Positions 52,272-61,382 of a DNA stretch of 64,000 nucleotides are shown here, piece by piece. Origin of the DNA: CAYXDO01 sp964463485 (GTDB taxonomy: Bacteria; Myxococcota; Kuafuiibacteriia; Kuafuiibacteriales; Kuafuiibacteriaceae); contig CAYXDO010000001.1 of NCBI GenBank assembly GCA_964463485.1, positions 1 to 64,000 of the forward strand, in the 5' to 3' direction. Below the pieces are notes generated by a model. It saw only the letters and a list, made by a program, of their open reading frames with translations. It was not told the DNA's origin and searched no databases. The number at the start of each line of letters is the position of its first letter. The stretch's first letter is position 1. Position numbers and translations under genes: made by a program.

Positions 52272-53510
52272 TCAGACGTCCTTCGAACGACGAACGCCCG
52301 CGAGCAGACTCAGGTACCGTTCCGCCAAGACCTTACGGTCGTGGTTCGAGCGAACGTAGTCCCCACCTTGGCGGGCCAAGCGGTCGTAGAGCTCTTCGTC
52401 CGCGCAAAGGCGACAAACGGCGTCCACCAGCGCGGCTGGTGACTCGGGTGGAATTGGAATCCCACAACCCGCCCGTTCGACGAGCGCCCGTGTCTCGCCC
52501 TCCACGCCAAGCACGATCGGCGTATGGGTCGCCATCGCTTCGAAGATTTTCGAGGGAACGACCGTTCGAAACAGAGGCGTATCTCGGAGCATCACGACGC
52601 TGACGTCGGTCAAGGCGAGCAGCGCAGGCACTGCGTCAGCGGGATGTTTGTCCACGAGCCTGAAGTTCGCCAGGTTGGCCTCGCGGGAGAGTCGCTCGAG
52701 CTTGGGTCGCTCCGCCCCCGTCCCGACGACCATGAAGACCACGTTCGGGTCTGGGCAGATCCGCGCCGCCTCGAGCATGATCTCCGCTCGGTGAGCCATA
52801 CCAAGCGTGCCGATATAGGAGGCGACGAACTTCCCTTCCAGCCCGAGCTCTCTTCGCATCGACTCCACTCGCAACGGATCGGGCGGTTCTCCAAAGGCGC
52901 TGAGATCGGCTCCATTCATGAGGACGGTGATTCGTTCGGCCGAAATGCCCTTACCCTTGACGTGGTCTTTGAACGAGTGCGTCACGACCACGATGTGGTC
53001 GGAGTTTTCGTAGAGGAATCGCTCCAACCCTTCGAGGGCCCGAATGAGTTGATTTCGGCCCGACGCTCCCACCGCCACGATCGACTCGGGCCAAATGTCG
53101 CGAATCTCCAGCACGAAAGGCAAACGCATGGCCTTCGCGATGCCGAGTCCCAACACGGCCGCGAGGATTTGCGGAGAAGTCGCCACGACCACGTCGGGGC
53201 TCGTTTGGAGCAGCGGGGCGTGAGCGAGACCGGAGGCCAGGAACGATCCGTAGGCCAAGGACCTTCGAACCTTTCCCCGGTTTGCGCTGATGAACATCGG
53301 AACGCGTGTAACCCTGATGCCCTCGACGAGCTCTCGACGATACAGATTCCGATAGCCCTGGTAGACAGCCCCCTCCGGGAAGTTGGGAGCGCTCGTGAGG
53401 ACTTCGACTTCGTGGCCCGCTCGAACCCACTGGATGGCGTGTTCGAACACTCGTCGGGCCGGCGCGTTCACTTCGGGGGGAAAATAATTGCTGACGAAGA
53501 GAATCCTCAT
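52272..53510 (-). CDS. Glycosyltransferase family 4 (WcaI-like)
   Basis: The start is set at 53510, MRILFVSNYFPPEVNAPARR, where the family's first beta-strand begins; an upstream start would add an Arg-rich lead. The 412-residue product is a GT-B enzyme of the WcaI/WbuB type, which transfers a sugar in capsule or exopolysaccharide assembly. The donor-binding side has VVGTGAERPKLERLSREANL and the E-x7-E-like FRTVVPSKIFEAMATHTPIV. It is the first gene of the exopolysaccharide locus and diverges from wecB. Sugar specificity unknown. Confidence 0.85.
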   Translation of the reverse strand: MRILFVSNYFPPEVNAPARRVFEHAIQWVRAGHEVEVLTSAPNFPEGAVYQGYRNLYRRELVEGIRVTRVPMFISANRGKVRRSLAYGSFLASGLAHAPLLQTSPDVVVATSPQILAAVLGLGIAKAMRLPFVLEIRDIWPESIVAVGASGRNQLIRALEGLERFLYENSDHIVVVTHSFKDHVKGKGISAERITVLMNGADLSAFGEPPDPLRVESMRRELGLEGKFVASYIGTLGMAHRAEIMLEAARICPDPNVVFMVVGTGAERPKLERLSREANLANFRLVDKHPADAVPALLALTDVSVVMLRDTPLFRTVVPSKIFEAMATHTPIVLGVEGETRALVERAGCGIPIPPESPAALVDAVCRLCADEELYDRLARQGGDYVRSNHDRKVLAERYLSLLAGVRRSKDV

Positions 53511-53632
53511 GAACGGCAGTCGGCCAACCGCGTTACACCACGCCCCCAAGCGGCGCAACAGTGGAGGAGGCTCGCTCCACCCTTGACCTGAACGGCTTCG
53601 ACGAATAAGCGACCAGAAGCTAGGCGAAGCTG

Positions 53633-54775
53633 ATGCACGCGATATGTACCGTCGTCGGAGCGCGACCGAATTTCATGAAGGCCGCGCCGATTCATGAGGC
53701 CTTTGCGAGCGCGGGAGTCACCCACGAGATCATTCATACGGGCCAACACTTCGACCACGCGATGAGCCGAGTCTTCTTCGAGGAGCTCCGGATGCCCGAG
53801 CCGTCGGCCTATCTGGGGGTAGGCTCGGGTACGCACGCCGAACAAACTGCGCGGGTCATGCTGGAGCTCGACCGCGTTTTTGACGCGCGCCCTCCACGGG
53901 CCTGCATCGTCGTCGGTGATGTCAACTCCACGATGGCGGCTGCCCTCGTGGCATCCAAGCGGCGCATCCCGGTGGTCCACGTCGAAGCCGGTTTGCGGAG
54001 CTTCGACCGCGAGATGCCCGAAGAGTTGAACCGAGTCGTGACGGACGCCCTAGCCGACCTTCTGTTGACGCCGTCTCCGGACGCCGACGAGAACCTCAAG
54101 CGCGAGGGCATCGCGAGCTGGCGGATACGACGCGTGGGCAACGTGATGATCGACTCGTTGCAGCGGCACTTGGCCCAGGCCCGGCAGGTCAAGCTCGCGA
54201 GCACGCTCGGATTGTCCCCAAATCACTTTGCGCTCTGCACGCTTCACCGCCCGTCCAACGTGGACGACGCGCCGACTCTCTCTTCGACGGTAGACGCGCT
54301 GGCCGAGCTCTCGCGGCACGTGCCCATCGTCCTTCCGCTCCATCCAAGAACCCGCGCGCGCCTCGATCAGTTCGACCTGACGAAGCGGGCAGGCGGGCAG
54401 GTGATGTTCACGCAGCCCTTTGGTTACTTGGAGTTCCTGTCACTCATGTCGGACGCGCAACTCATTCTGACGGACTCCGGCGGCATTCAGGAGGAAAGTA
54501 CGGCGCTCGGGATCCCGTGTTTGACGCTACGGAATACGACCGAGCGCCCCATTACGGTGTCCGAGGGCACCAACACGATCGTGGGCAACAACCCGGGTCG
54601 GATCTTGGCTGGCGCCGAAGAGATTCTCGCAGGCCGTGGAAAGCGAGGCCGAATCCCTGGTCTGTGGGACGGCCACGCGGCCGAGCGCATCCGCGACGCC
54701 GTGCTCGAAATGCTGAGTGCGCCCCACGTTCATCTGCCTGAAGTGAGCCAGAGTGGACACGGAAGCCTCAGCTGA
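53633..54775 (+). CDS. wecB: UDP-N-acetylglucosamine 2-epimerase (non-hydrolysing)
   Basis: The product has 380 residues, normal for WecB, which makes UDP-ManNAc for exopolysaccharide. Motifs: VVGARPNFMKAAPI near the N-terminus, GQHFDHAMSRVFFEEL, HVEAGLRSFDREMPEELNR (catalytic Asp/Glu region) and TDSGGIQEESTALGIPCLTL (nucleotide-binding). The ManNAc product suggests an amino-sugar-containing repeat unit. The gene overlaps the following zinc-ribbon gene by 23 bp. Confidence 0.93.
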   Translation: MHAICTVVGARPNFMKAAPIHEAFASAGVTHEIIHTGQHFDHAMSRVFFEELRMPEPSAYLGVGSGTHAEQTARVMLELDRVFDARPPRACIVVGDVNSTMAAALVASKRRIPVVHVEAGLRSFDREMPEELNRVVTDALADLLLTPSPDADENLKREGIASWRIRRVGNVMIDSLQRHLAQARQVKLASTLGLSPNHFALCTLHRPSNVDDAPTLSSTVDALAELSRHVPIVLPLHPRTRARLDQFDLTKRAGGQVMFTQPFGYLEFLSLMSDAQLILTDSGGIQEESTALGIPCLTLRNTTERPITVSEGTNTIVGNNPGRILAGAEEILAGRGKRGRIPGLWDGHAAERIRDAVLEMLSAPHVHLPEVSQSGHGSLS

Positions 54776-55271
54776 GCCCACGATCGTCTGCCGATCGTGC
54801 GGCACGACGAACCCGACGTCCGCGCAAGCGTGCGGGACGTGTCGTCACTCGCTCGTGTGGAAGTGCCCGAGCTGCAAGTCGGCCAACAGCAAGCTGAGCG
54901 AGGTCTGCGCGTGCGGAACGCGAAGGCCGAGCAAATCCCGGATTCGAAAGGCGCAGCGCAGGCTCTTGGCCGCCTACGTGGTCGCGGCAGTATTCATCGG
55001 CTCGATCGTCGGCAGGATGGTGGACAGGGCGCTAGCGCCTGAGCGCGAGTCCGTCGATGACGTTTTCGGCGACTTGACCCCTGGGAACGTGTCGCTGAAA
55101 GACGCCCTTCGAAATCTCGTCGGGGACGTTTTCGGGCTCCTCGGCAGTGATCACCTATACGGACTGGCTTCCACCGTGTTGTTTCTCGGGTTAGCCATTC
55201 TGCTTCACTCGATCCGGTACCCGGACGTCTGGAAGTCGAGGAGCAAACGCAAAGCGAGACCTACCGAGTAG
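54753..55271 (+). CDS. Double zinc-ribbon membrane protein
   Basis: The product has 172 residues from a GTG that lies inside the end of wecB. Two Cys4 ribbons lead: CRSCGTTNPTSAQACGTC and CPSCKSANSKLSEVCACG. Two membrane segments follow (about 72-90 and 143-160). This layout resembles small zinc-ribbon membrane proteins of unknown role; one other member lies at 11674-12234 in the window. The link to polysaccharide is by position only. Confidence 0.65.
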   Translation: MDTEASAEPTIVCRSCGTTNPTSAQACGTCRHSLVWKCPSCKSANSKLSEVCACGTRRPSKSRIRKAQRRLLAAYVVAAVFIGSIVGRMVDRALAPERESVDDVFGDLTPGNVSLKDALRNLVGDVFGLLGSDHLYGLASTVLFLGLAILLHSIRYPDVWKSRSKRKARPTE

Positions 55272-55274
55272 GAG

Positions 55275-56330
55275 CTACTTCGAGAGAACGTCGGCGAGCA
55301 CTCTGATCTGGAAGAATGGGTTCAGCAGCGCGCCGATCGCGTTGAGGGACGGGAGAATGTAACTTATCGCCGCGTTCCAGTCCGCGAGCGGCGTCGCCGG
55401 CACGACGATGACGTCCCCAGGCTCGAGCATGAAGGGAGCGGCCTCGCCCCTCAGCATGGCCTCGGCGTCCACAATGTAGAACTCTCCTTTGTCCGCCCAC
55501 GTGCGGATCACGCGAATCTCGTCAAACTCGGCCCCCGTATACTTCTCGGTCTCGGTGGTCACCGACGCAAGGGCTTGAATGAGCGAAAGCTGTCCCGCGA
55601 TGATAGGAATGGTCGAGTGGCCAGACTGTCCGATCACGAACACTCTCTCGTCCTCGGTCCCAGGGACGAAGATGAGATCGTTTCGTTCGATCGGGATGTC
55701 GTAGCGAAGGTCTCCGTGCCGAAGGAGCGCCTCGAAGTCGATGGGTAGCTTGTGCCCATTTCGTGAGAGATAGGCTCGACGAAGACTGGCGTTCCCTGGC
55801 GTGCCTCCCGCGAGTGCGATGAGTTGCATGAGCCGAAGAGGTCGGTCCGACGTGCGGACCCCCGAGCCGAGCGCGCCGACGAGATAATATCGCAGGCTCC
55901 CATAGCTCTGAACCTGGACGGTGACTTGCGGGTCCACGATGAAGGCCGTCAGCTTGGTCTGGATCTGCAGGGCCACGTCGTCCGTCGTTTTTCCATCGAC
56001 GTTCAACTTTCCGATCATCGGGAACTGAATCGTGCCGTCGTTATCTACGCTCACGCCGCCTCCGGACGCGCCGGTGGCCCCTCCGTAGGTGGCGAGCGAC
56101 AACTCCGGATGGCGGTAGACGACGATCAGGAGAGAGTCGCCAGGCCCGATTTGGTACGCTTGTTTCGAAGTGTCCGCGGCCGCGAGCTCAGCGAGCACGG
56201 CGGGCTCGAGGTTGGCCTTCGATTTCTCGACGACCGCGGAAGGCAGCGACCGAACTTGAACGACGGGAGTCGAGGCGCAGCCAGCAGACAACAATCCGAA
56301 CAATCCGAGCACTGAAAAACGAACGGCCAT
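55275..56330 (-). CDS. wza: Wza-like polysaccharide export lipoprotein
   Basis: The product has 351 residues. Signal peptide with lipobox LSAGC. The Poly_export domain (about 60-155) carries YQIGPGDSLLIVVYRHPEL and VDNDGTIQFPMIGKLNVDGKTTDD. Two SLBB-type repeats follow (YYLVGALGSGVRTSDRPLRL, VFVIGQSGHSTIPIIAGQLS). A hydrophobic C-terminal helix (about 325-345) fits the outer-membrane alpha-barrel of Wza. It exports the polymerised chain; Wzc partners with it from the inner membrane. The gene faces wecB and its neighbour tail to tail, 3 bp from the zinc-ribbon gene stop. Confidence 0.9.
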   Translation of the reverse strand: MAVRFSVLGLFGLLSAGCASTPVVQVRSLPSAVVEKSKANLEPAVLAELAAADTSKQAYQIGPGDSLLIVVYRHPELSLATYGGATGASGGGVSVDNDGTIQFPMIGKLNVDGKTTDDVALQIQTKLTAFIVDPQVTVQVQSYGSLRYYLVGALGSGVRTSDRPLRLMQLIALAGGTPGNASLRRAYLSRNGHKLPIDFEALLRHGDLRYDIPIERNDLIFVPGTEDERVFVIGQSGHSTIPIIAGQLSLIQALASVTTETEKYTGAEFDEIRVIRTWADKGEFYIVDAEAMLRGEAAPFMLEPGDVIVVPATPLADWNAAISYILPSLNAIGALLNPFFQIRVLADVLSK

Positions 56331-56373
56331 CGACGAGATGTTGCCCTCGGGTCGACGGAGGTCAACGGTCGAA

Positions 56374-57732
56374 TCAAGCTCGAGGAGCTTCGCTCAGACT
56401 TCGAGCGACCGTTCGGATGGGCAGAGTCCGGGTGAATCGCCGCCATAGGTAGTACGTGGGGATCGAAGCGAAGGCGAGGCGGAAAAACCAGGCGGACGCG
56501 ACGCCCTGGGTCGGCACGTAGACCGAGAGACCGAGCGCGTAGAGGTAAATGACGACCCAGACGCCCTTCTGGGTTCGGGCGCGACGCCACAGGACTGAGT
56601 AGGCCCTACCTATGAGAAAGCATCCGATCCACCCGAGATACGAGAACTCCAGGAACAGATCGCCGACCATGCCGACCGAGTAACCTTCGTTCGGAACCCA
56701 CCCGAGCGTTTCGATCCACTGGTGTTCCGGGATATCGCTGCGAGAAGCCTCCTCGCCTCTCCTGTCGCGCTGGAACACACCGAGATCCTTGTACTTAGTG
56801 GGCCACAGTTGGCGGGGAATCGGTCGAATCACGGTGACCACCAGGTACCGCATGCCCCAGTTCACGGTGCCTGAGGCGTCTGCAACGTTGATGAGCCCAG
56901 CGGAAGACACAAAAGGGTCGTCGTAAACGACATCATCCGCGGTGAGCACCTCGGCGTAGCGTTCATCCGAGAGCTCGAACTCGGACCCGAGGTAGAGCTG
57001 AGTCCGAAACGCCCAGACGAACAGCACCGCCGCGCCCGCGAGACCAACGACGGCAGATACTTGGGTGAAGGTGGGGCGCTGCCGACGATTAGCGAGGTAG
57101 CCGAACAAGATCACCGCGAGCGAAATGAAGAGAGGGCCGCGGCGGGATCCAAGGGTCCCGTGGATGAGATTCGGCGAAACGAACGCGAGCAGGAGCGCCA
57201 AGTTGGCGAAAGTCCACGGGCGAGCACGCCAGGCATAGCAAAAAGTCAGAACGCTCGCATAGGCGAGCAGCGGCAGATCTGCGATGTATCCGCTCGACGC
57301 ACCCACGCGGGCCTTGACCTGACTGTACACGGCGACGAAGCCGCCCAACGAAGCGACCATGAAGGCGTAGGCGACGACGGCCACTATCCCAAGGAGATAC
57401 GCAAGCGACTCGAGCGCGCGGCGTTCAGCCTCGGGCAAAGGAAGGACCCGATCTTCGGTCCCGCGCGGGAGGCGTTCCTTCATGATGCCGACGACGAAAG
57501 CTCCGAGGCCCAGGGAATGTACGATCTGCGCAAACTCGAGCTGGTCGGGGCGGAAGAGCTGATCGAGAGCGCCTGCGTAGAACATCAGCAACGTGCGCAC
57601 GCAGTACGCGTAGATGAGCAGAGGTCCGAGGATCATCAGAGGGTGAAGAGCATCGCGGGTTCGAGCCAGCGTGACTCCCATAGCTCGCACGAGGTAGGCC
57701 AGGGTGGCCCAGACCATCAGCTCGAACATCAA
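56374..57732 (-). CDS. wzy: Wzy-like oligosaccharide repeat-unit polymerase
   Basis: The product has 452 residues and about 10-12 membrane segments (for example YLLGIVAVVAYAFMVASLGG, WTFANLALLLAFVSPNLIHG, LYALGLSVYVPTQGVASAWF), with a large loop about 265-355 as in O-antigen/EPS polymerases. Such proteins join lipid-linked repeat units at the periplasmic face. Sequence is variable in the family, so identity is partly from context: it sits between wza and the divergent wzc gene. No RGD-like or PGR motif was sought reliably. Confidence 0.75.
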   Translation of the reverse strand: MMFELMVWATLAYLVRAMGVTLARTRDALHPLMILGPLLIYAYCVRTLLMFYAGALDQLFRPDQLEFAQIVHSLGLGAFVVGIMKERLPRGTEDRVLPLPEAERRALESLAYLLGIVAVVAYAFMVASLGGFVAVYSQVKARVGASSGYIADLPLLAYASVLTFCYAWRARPWTFANLALLLAFVSPNLIHGTLGSRRGPLFISLAVILFGYLANRRQRPTFTQVSAVVGLAGAAVLFVWAFRTQLYLGSEFELSDERYAEVLTADDVVYDDPFVSSAGLINVADASGTVNWGMRYLVVTVIRPIPRQLWPTKYKDLGVFQRDRRGEEASRSDIPEHQWIETLGWVPNEGYSVGMVGDLFLEFSYLGWIGCFLIGRAYSVLWRRARTQKGVWVVIYLYALGLSVYVPTQGVASAWFFRLAFASIPTYYLWRRFTRTLPIRTVARSLSEAPRA

Positions 57733-57857
57733 GACGGACCAAAAACGCGGAAACGCGGAAAAGCAAGCGTTTCACGGATCGACAGGTTCCGCTTGCACTC
57801 GCCAGCATGCGCCGGTAGAGACCCAACTTCGTTCATGGGGGCCGAGAAATCGTTGCA
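57733..57857. promoter_or_regulatory. Divergent spacer between polymerase and autokinase genes
   Basis: A 125-bp space between two divergently transcribed genes (minus-strand wzy, plus-strand wzc). It must hold both promoters, but no convincing boxes or operator were seen. Confidence 0.4.
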
Positions 57858-60200
57858 GTGAGCGACAGCGAACCGAGGCGACGCGAAACCATCGATTCCA
57901 TCGATCGGGTAGCAGAGCGGCATTTTTATGACTACCTCGGGGTCGTTCTGCGGCGCATCTACGCCGCGATCGCGGCCTTCGTGGTCGTCTCGGGCTTGTA
58001 CATCTACGGGAACGTCTACGCCAAAGTGTCCATCTACGAGGCGCAGGCGATGCTGCGCGTCAAGCGCCCAGAAGGCAAGGCAGGCTCGATCCAGTTCTTC
58101 TCGCTCTCCTTCTCCGACATCCCAGCTGAGATCCAGGTCATCAAGTCCCGCCTGCTCGCGACGCGAGTGGTCGAGCGTTTGGGGATGCATTGGGAGGCCC
58201 TCCCGGGCCCGAACCAACCCAAATTCAAGTTCGAGCAGCTTCGCACCCCGCGAGAGCTGAAGGAGCTCCTGTTCGAGCTCACCAGCCCGACCACCTTCAT
58301 GGTTCGGAACGCTGAGGGGACCAAGCTGACTTCGGGCAAGGTCGGGGAGGTCGTCACCGAGGGACCTTTCCAAATCCACGTCACGGAAGCTTCAGGGGAA
58401 CCGGGGCAGGTGCTTCGGCTTCGCGCTGGCTCACCCGAGAAGAAGGCCGACCTCATTCGCCGAGGTCTGGCCGTCACCGAGACTCAGGCCCGATCGAACG
58501 TCTTGCGGCTCCTGTTCAGATCGCCCAATCGGGCCTTGGCCGCCAGGGTCCCCAACGAGTTCGCCCAGGTGTACATCGACTGGTGCATCGAGCAGCAGAG
58601 CGAAGAGGCCGGGCTGTCGCTCGACTTCATCGAGAAGACGCTCGACGAGACGCGCCGTTCGCTCGACATCGCGGAAGGTGGATTTCGCGCCTTTCAGGCC
58701 GAGAAGGGCGTCCTCAGCGTAGACGCCGCGGCTCAAGGCAAGGTCACGGTCATCGCTGAAAACGAGCAAGAGAGGGAAGCAAGGGTGCTCGCTCGCCGGC
58801 AGCTCTCCGTCGCCAGAGCCTCGCTCGAGCTCGCCATGAAAGAGGGCAGCCGTAGTCCCGCAGGGCCCGCAGGCCACCCGATCGCCGATCGCATCGCCGC
58901 CCAGCTCGGGGAGGCGGAGTTCGAGCTCGAGACGAAATCGGCGGAGCTCTTGCCCACCCACCCTGACCTGAAGGCGCTGCGCGACAAAAAGTCGACGCTC
59001 CAAAGGCAACTCCTGCGGGCCTACGAGGACGAGGACACTCTGCTCGGAGATCAAATCGCTGCGTTCGACGCGCGCCTAAAGGCTCTTCGAGGCGAGCTCA
59101 AGCTGCTCCCTGAAGCCGAACGAGAGTTCATTCGACTCTCTCGAGAGGCCAAGTACATCGGTGATACCTACACGTTCCTGCTCCAGAAGCGGGAAGAAGC
59201 GAAGATCGCCAAAGCGGCCACGGTGAGCCGGGTAAATCTCCTGGAGCTCGCGGTGCCCCCGACCGTCCCGGTCTCTCCAGACAAACCGAAGGGAGTCGTC
59301 ACGGGACTGCTCATCGCCCTTGTCGTCGCCATCGGCTTCGCGTTCCTCGTGGACTACCTCGATGACTCCGTGCGGGATCCCGAACGAGTATCCAAAGATC
59401 TCGACCTCCCGCTGCTAGGCATGGTCCCGTGGTTTCCGCGACAAAAGGGCACGGAGAGCCCGCTGGTTTCGGTCGCAGACCCCACCTCCATCTCGTCAGA
59501 GGCCTTCCGAACCATCCGGACGAACGTACAGTTCGCAGGGCTGGGTGGCGCCAGCAAGCTCCTCGTGGTGACGAGCCCGCTCCCCAACGAAGGCAAGTCC
59601 ACAATCGCTGCGAATCTCGCCGTCGCGTTTGCACGAACCGGCAACAAGGTCCTGCTCGTCGGCTGCGACCTCCGAAAGCCGACCCTGCATGAGCTCTTCC
59701 CGCTCCCTCGCTCTCCAGGCCTGAGCGAGGTGCTGGTGAGCGCCGCGCAGATCGAAGCGGCCATCAGGCCCTCCGGGATAGAGCACTTGGACGTGCTCCT
59801 CGCGGGGACCACGCCGCCGAACCCGCTGGAGCTCCTCGAGTCCCCGCGAGCTCAGGAGTTGTTCACGGCGTTCCGGCAGACCTACGACACGATCATCCTC
59901 GACGCGCCTCCAGTGTTACCTGTGGCCGACGCGACGGTCTTGTGCAAAGTAAGCGACCTCGTTCTGCTGGTGCTCGGCGTCGGACTCTCTCCACGAAAAG
60001 CCACCGAACGCATGGCCGAGAACTTGCGTAGGGCCGGCGCGCGCTTGGCGGGCTACGTATTCAACGACCCCCGAAAGCGTTTCCAGAGTCTTGGCCAACG
60101 CTACGGCTATCGCGGCTACGCTTACGGATACTATTACTACGCCTCGTCGTACGGCCCCGCGCCCCAGAAGAAGCCGGAAGCTCCGCCGAAACACGGCTGA
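57858..60200 (+). CDS. wzc: Wzc-like bacterial tyrosine autokinase / chain-length protein
   Basis: The product has 780 residues from a GTG. Wzz-type domain with a first membrane segment (about 34-53) and a long periplasmic coiled coil (about 200-450); a second segment at about 477-498. The cytoplasmic kinase domain has Walker A PLPNEGKST (about 575), Walker A' LLVGCDLRKP, and Walker B TIILDAPPV. The consensus first Asp of Walker A' (as in LIDAD) reads Gly. The C-terminus is a tyrosine cluster, RYGYRGYAYGYYYYASSYG (about 748-766). It controls polymer length and export with Wza. Confidence 0.93.
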   Translation: MSDSEPRRRETIDSIDRVAERHFYDYLGVVLRRIYAAIAAFVVVSGLYIYGNVYAKVSIYEAQAMLRVKRPEGKAGSIQFFSLSFSDIPAEIQVIKSRLLATRVVERLGMHWEALPGPNQPKFKFEQLRTPRELKELLFELTSPTTFMVRNAEGTKLTSGKVGEVVTEGPFQIHVTEASGEPGQVLRLRAGSPEKKADLIRRGLAVTETQARSNVLRLLFRSPNRALAARVPNEFAQVYIDWCIEQQSEEAGLSLDFIEKTLDETRRSLDIAEGGFRAFQAEKGVLSVDAAAQGKVTVIAENEQEREARVLARRQLSVARASLELAMKEGSRSPAGPAGHPIADRIAAQLGEAEFELETKSAELLPTHPDLKALRDKKSTLQRQLLRAYEDEDTLLGDQIAAFDARLKALRGELKLLPEAEREFIRLSREAKYIGDTYTFLLQKREEAKIAKAATVSRVNLLELAVPPTVPVSPDKPKGVVTGLLIALVVAIGFAFLVDYLDDSVRDPERVSKDLDLPLLGMVPWFPRQKGTESPLVSVADPTSISSEAFRTIRTNVQFAGLGGASKLLVVTSPLPNEGKSTIAANLAVAFARTGNKVLLVGCDLRKPTLHELFPLPRSPGLSEVLVSAAQIEAAIRPSGIEHLDVLLAGTTPPNPLELLESPRAQELFTAFRQTYDTIILDAPPVLPVADATVLCKVSDLVLLVLGVGLSPRKATERMAENLRRAGARLAGYVFNDPRKRFQSLGQRYGYRGYAYGYYYYASSYGPAPQKKPEAPPKHG

Positions 60201-60230
60201 GCCGCCGCGTTCGCTACGGGCTCTGGGAAG

Positions 60231-61382
60231 CTACGGCCTCTGGGAAGTCAGCTCCGCATAAAGCTTCAGAGTCTGCTCTGCGATCGCGGACCACTCGAAC
60301 TTTCGAGCCGCGAGGTCCCGCGCCGCGCGGGCGCAGTCCTTTCGCTCCTGTTCGTCGCTCAAGAGGCGCGAGATCCCTCGCGCGAGGTCGTCGACGTCGA
60401 GGGAGATCACGATCCCCGCGCGTGCTTCGGCAACCTCCGGGACGTTGCAGTGCTCGCTCACGACCACCGGAGTCCCCGACGCCATGGCTTCGAGCGCTGC
60501 CATCGGCAGCCCTTCAGAGCGTGATGGGAGCACGAACAGCTCCGCGGCCTTGAAGGCGGCTCGCTTCTCGTCGCCCCGCACCGCGCCCGCGAAGATCGTT
60601 TTGTCTTCGATATGAGCCGCCTTGACGAACCCCCGAACCGCCGCCTCGAAACCCGTCCCGTAGTCCCCTCCGGCAATGACGAGCACGAGGTCCGGGTGGT
60701 GTTTGATCACACTCGCGAAGCTCTGCGCGAGCAGATCGAGCCCCTTCTTGGGGTGCAGGCGGCTGAGGTAGAGCACGAACTTGCGTTCGCCGAGGCCGTG
60801 CTTGGCTCGAAACCCCGCCACGTCGGCCTCGCGGTCGAACTCGGCAAAGCGGATCCCGTTTGGAATGATGGCGATTCTTGCGGGAACGCCGAACGCCCGC
60901 ACCTGGTCCGCTTCTTTGGCCGTCAGCGCCTGAATCGCCGCGGCTCGGTCGAAATACGGCTTCTCGACGTACCGCGTGTACAGCGACTTGCGCCACTTGT
61001 GAAAGGACAGCGCCCACGGATCGAGTGACCCTTGAGGCGCGACCACGTACGGCACGCCCGCGCGATGGGCGGCTCGCATCGTCGTGATGGTCGGAAAGTT
61101 CCAGACGGCGTGAATGTGGATGACGTCGAAGCCACGCACGCCCTCTTGGATCGCGCGCCCAAACGGGAAGGAGACCCCTGGATTCGCGAAGGGCAACGTG
61201 AGCGGAAAACAACGCGTCGTCACCAACGACGGGTTGGGCACGACCGGCTCTTCGTTGGGCCGCTCGCAGAACCAAGCACTGACCTGGTGGCCGGCCTTGG
61301 CCTGCTCCTCGGAGAGCGCTCCGAGGATGTGGGTGGTTCCGGAGAGATTTCCAAGCCCTCCGGTGATGTGCAGGATTCTCAT
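60231..61382 (-). CDS. Glycosyltransferase family 4
   Basis: The product has 383 residues, GT-B fold. N-terminal strand MRILHITGGLGNLSGTTHIL; the acceptor side has HIHAVWNFPTITTMRAAHRA and VAPQGSLDPWALSFHKWRKS, typical of several GT4 enzymes. The donor side has LYLSRLHPKKGLDLLAQSF and the E-x7-E motif in SEGLPMAALEAM. It overlaps the stop of the upstream transferase gene (ATGA). Part of the exopolysaccharide cluster; the sugar is unknown. The last codons lie close to the wzc end, convergent. Confidence 0.88.
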   Translation of the reverse strand: MRILHITGGLGNLSGTTHILGALSEEQAKAGHQVSAWFCERPNEEPVVPNPSLVTTRCFPLTLPFANPGVSFPFGRAIQEGVRGFDVIHIHAVWNFPTITTMRAAHRAGVPYVVAPQGSLDPWALSFHKWRKSLYTRYVEKPYFDRAAAIQALTAKEADQVRAFGVPARIAIIPNGIRFAEFDREADVAGFRAKHGLGERKFVLYLSRLHPKKGLDLLAQSFASVIKHHPDLVLVIAGGDYGTGFEAAVRGFVKAAHIEDKTIFAGAVRGDEKRAAFKAAELFVLPSRSEGLPMAALEAMASGTPVVVSEHCNVPEVAEARAGIVISLDVDDLARGISRLLSDEQERKDCARAARDLAARKFEWSAIAEQTLKLYAELTSQRP

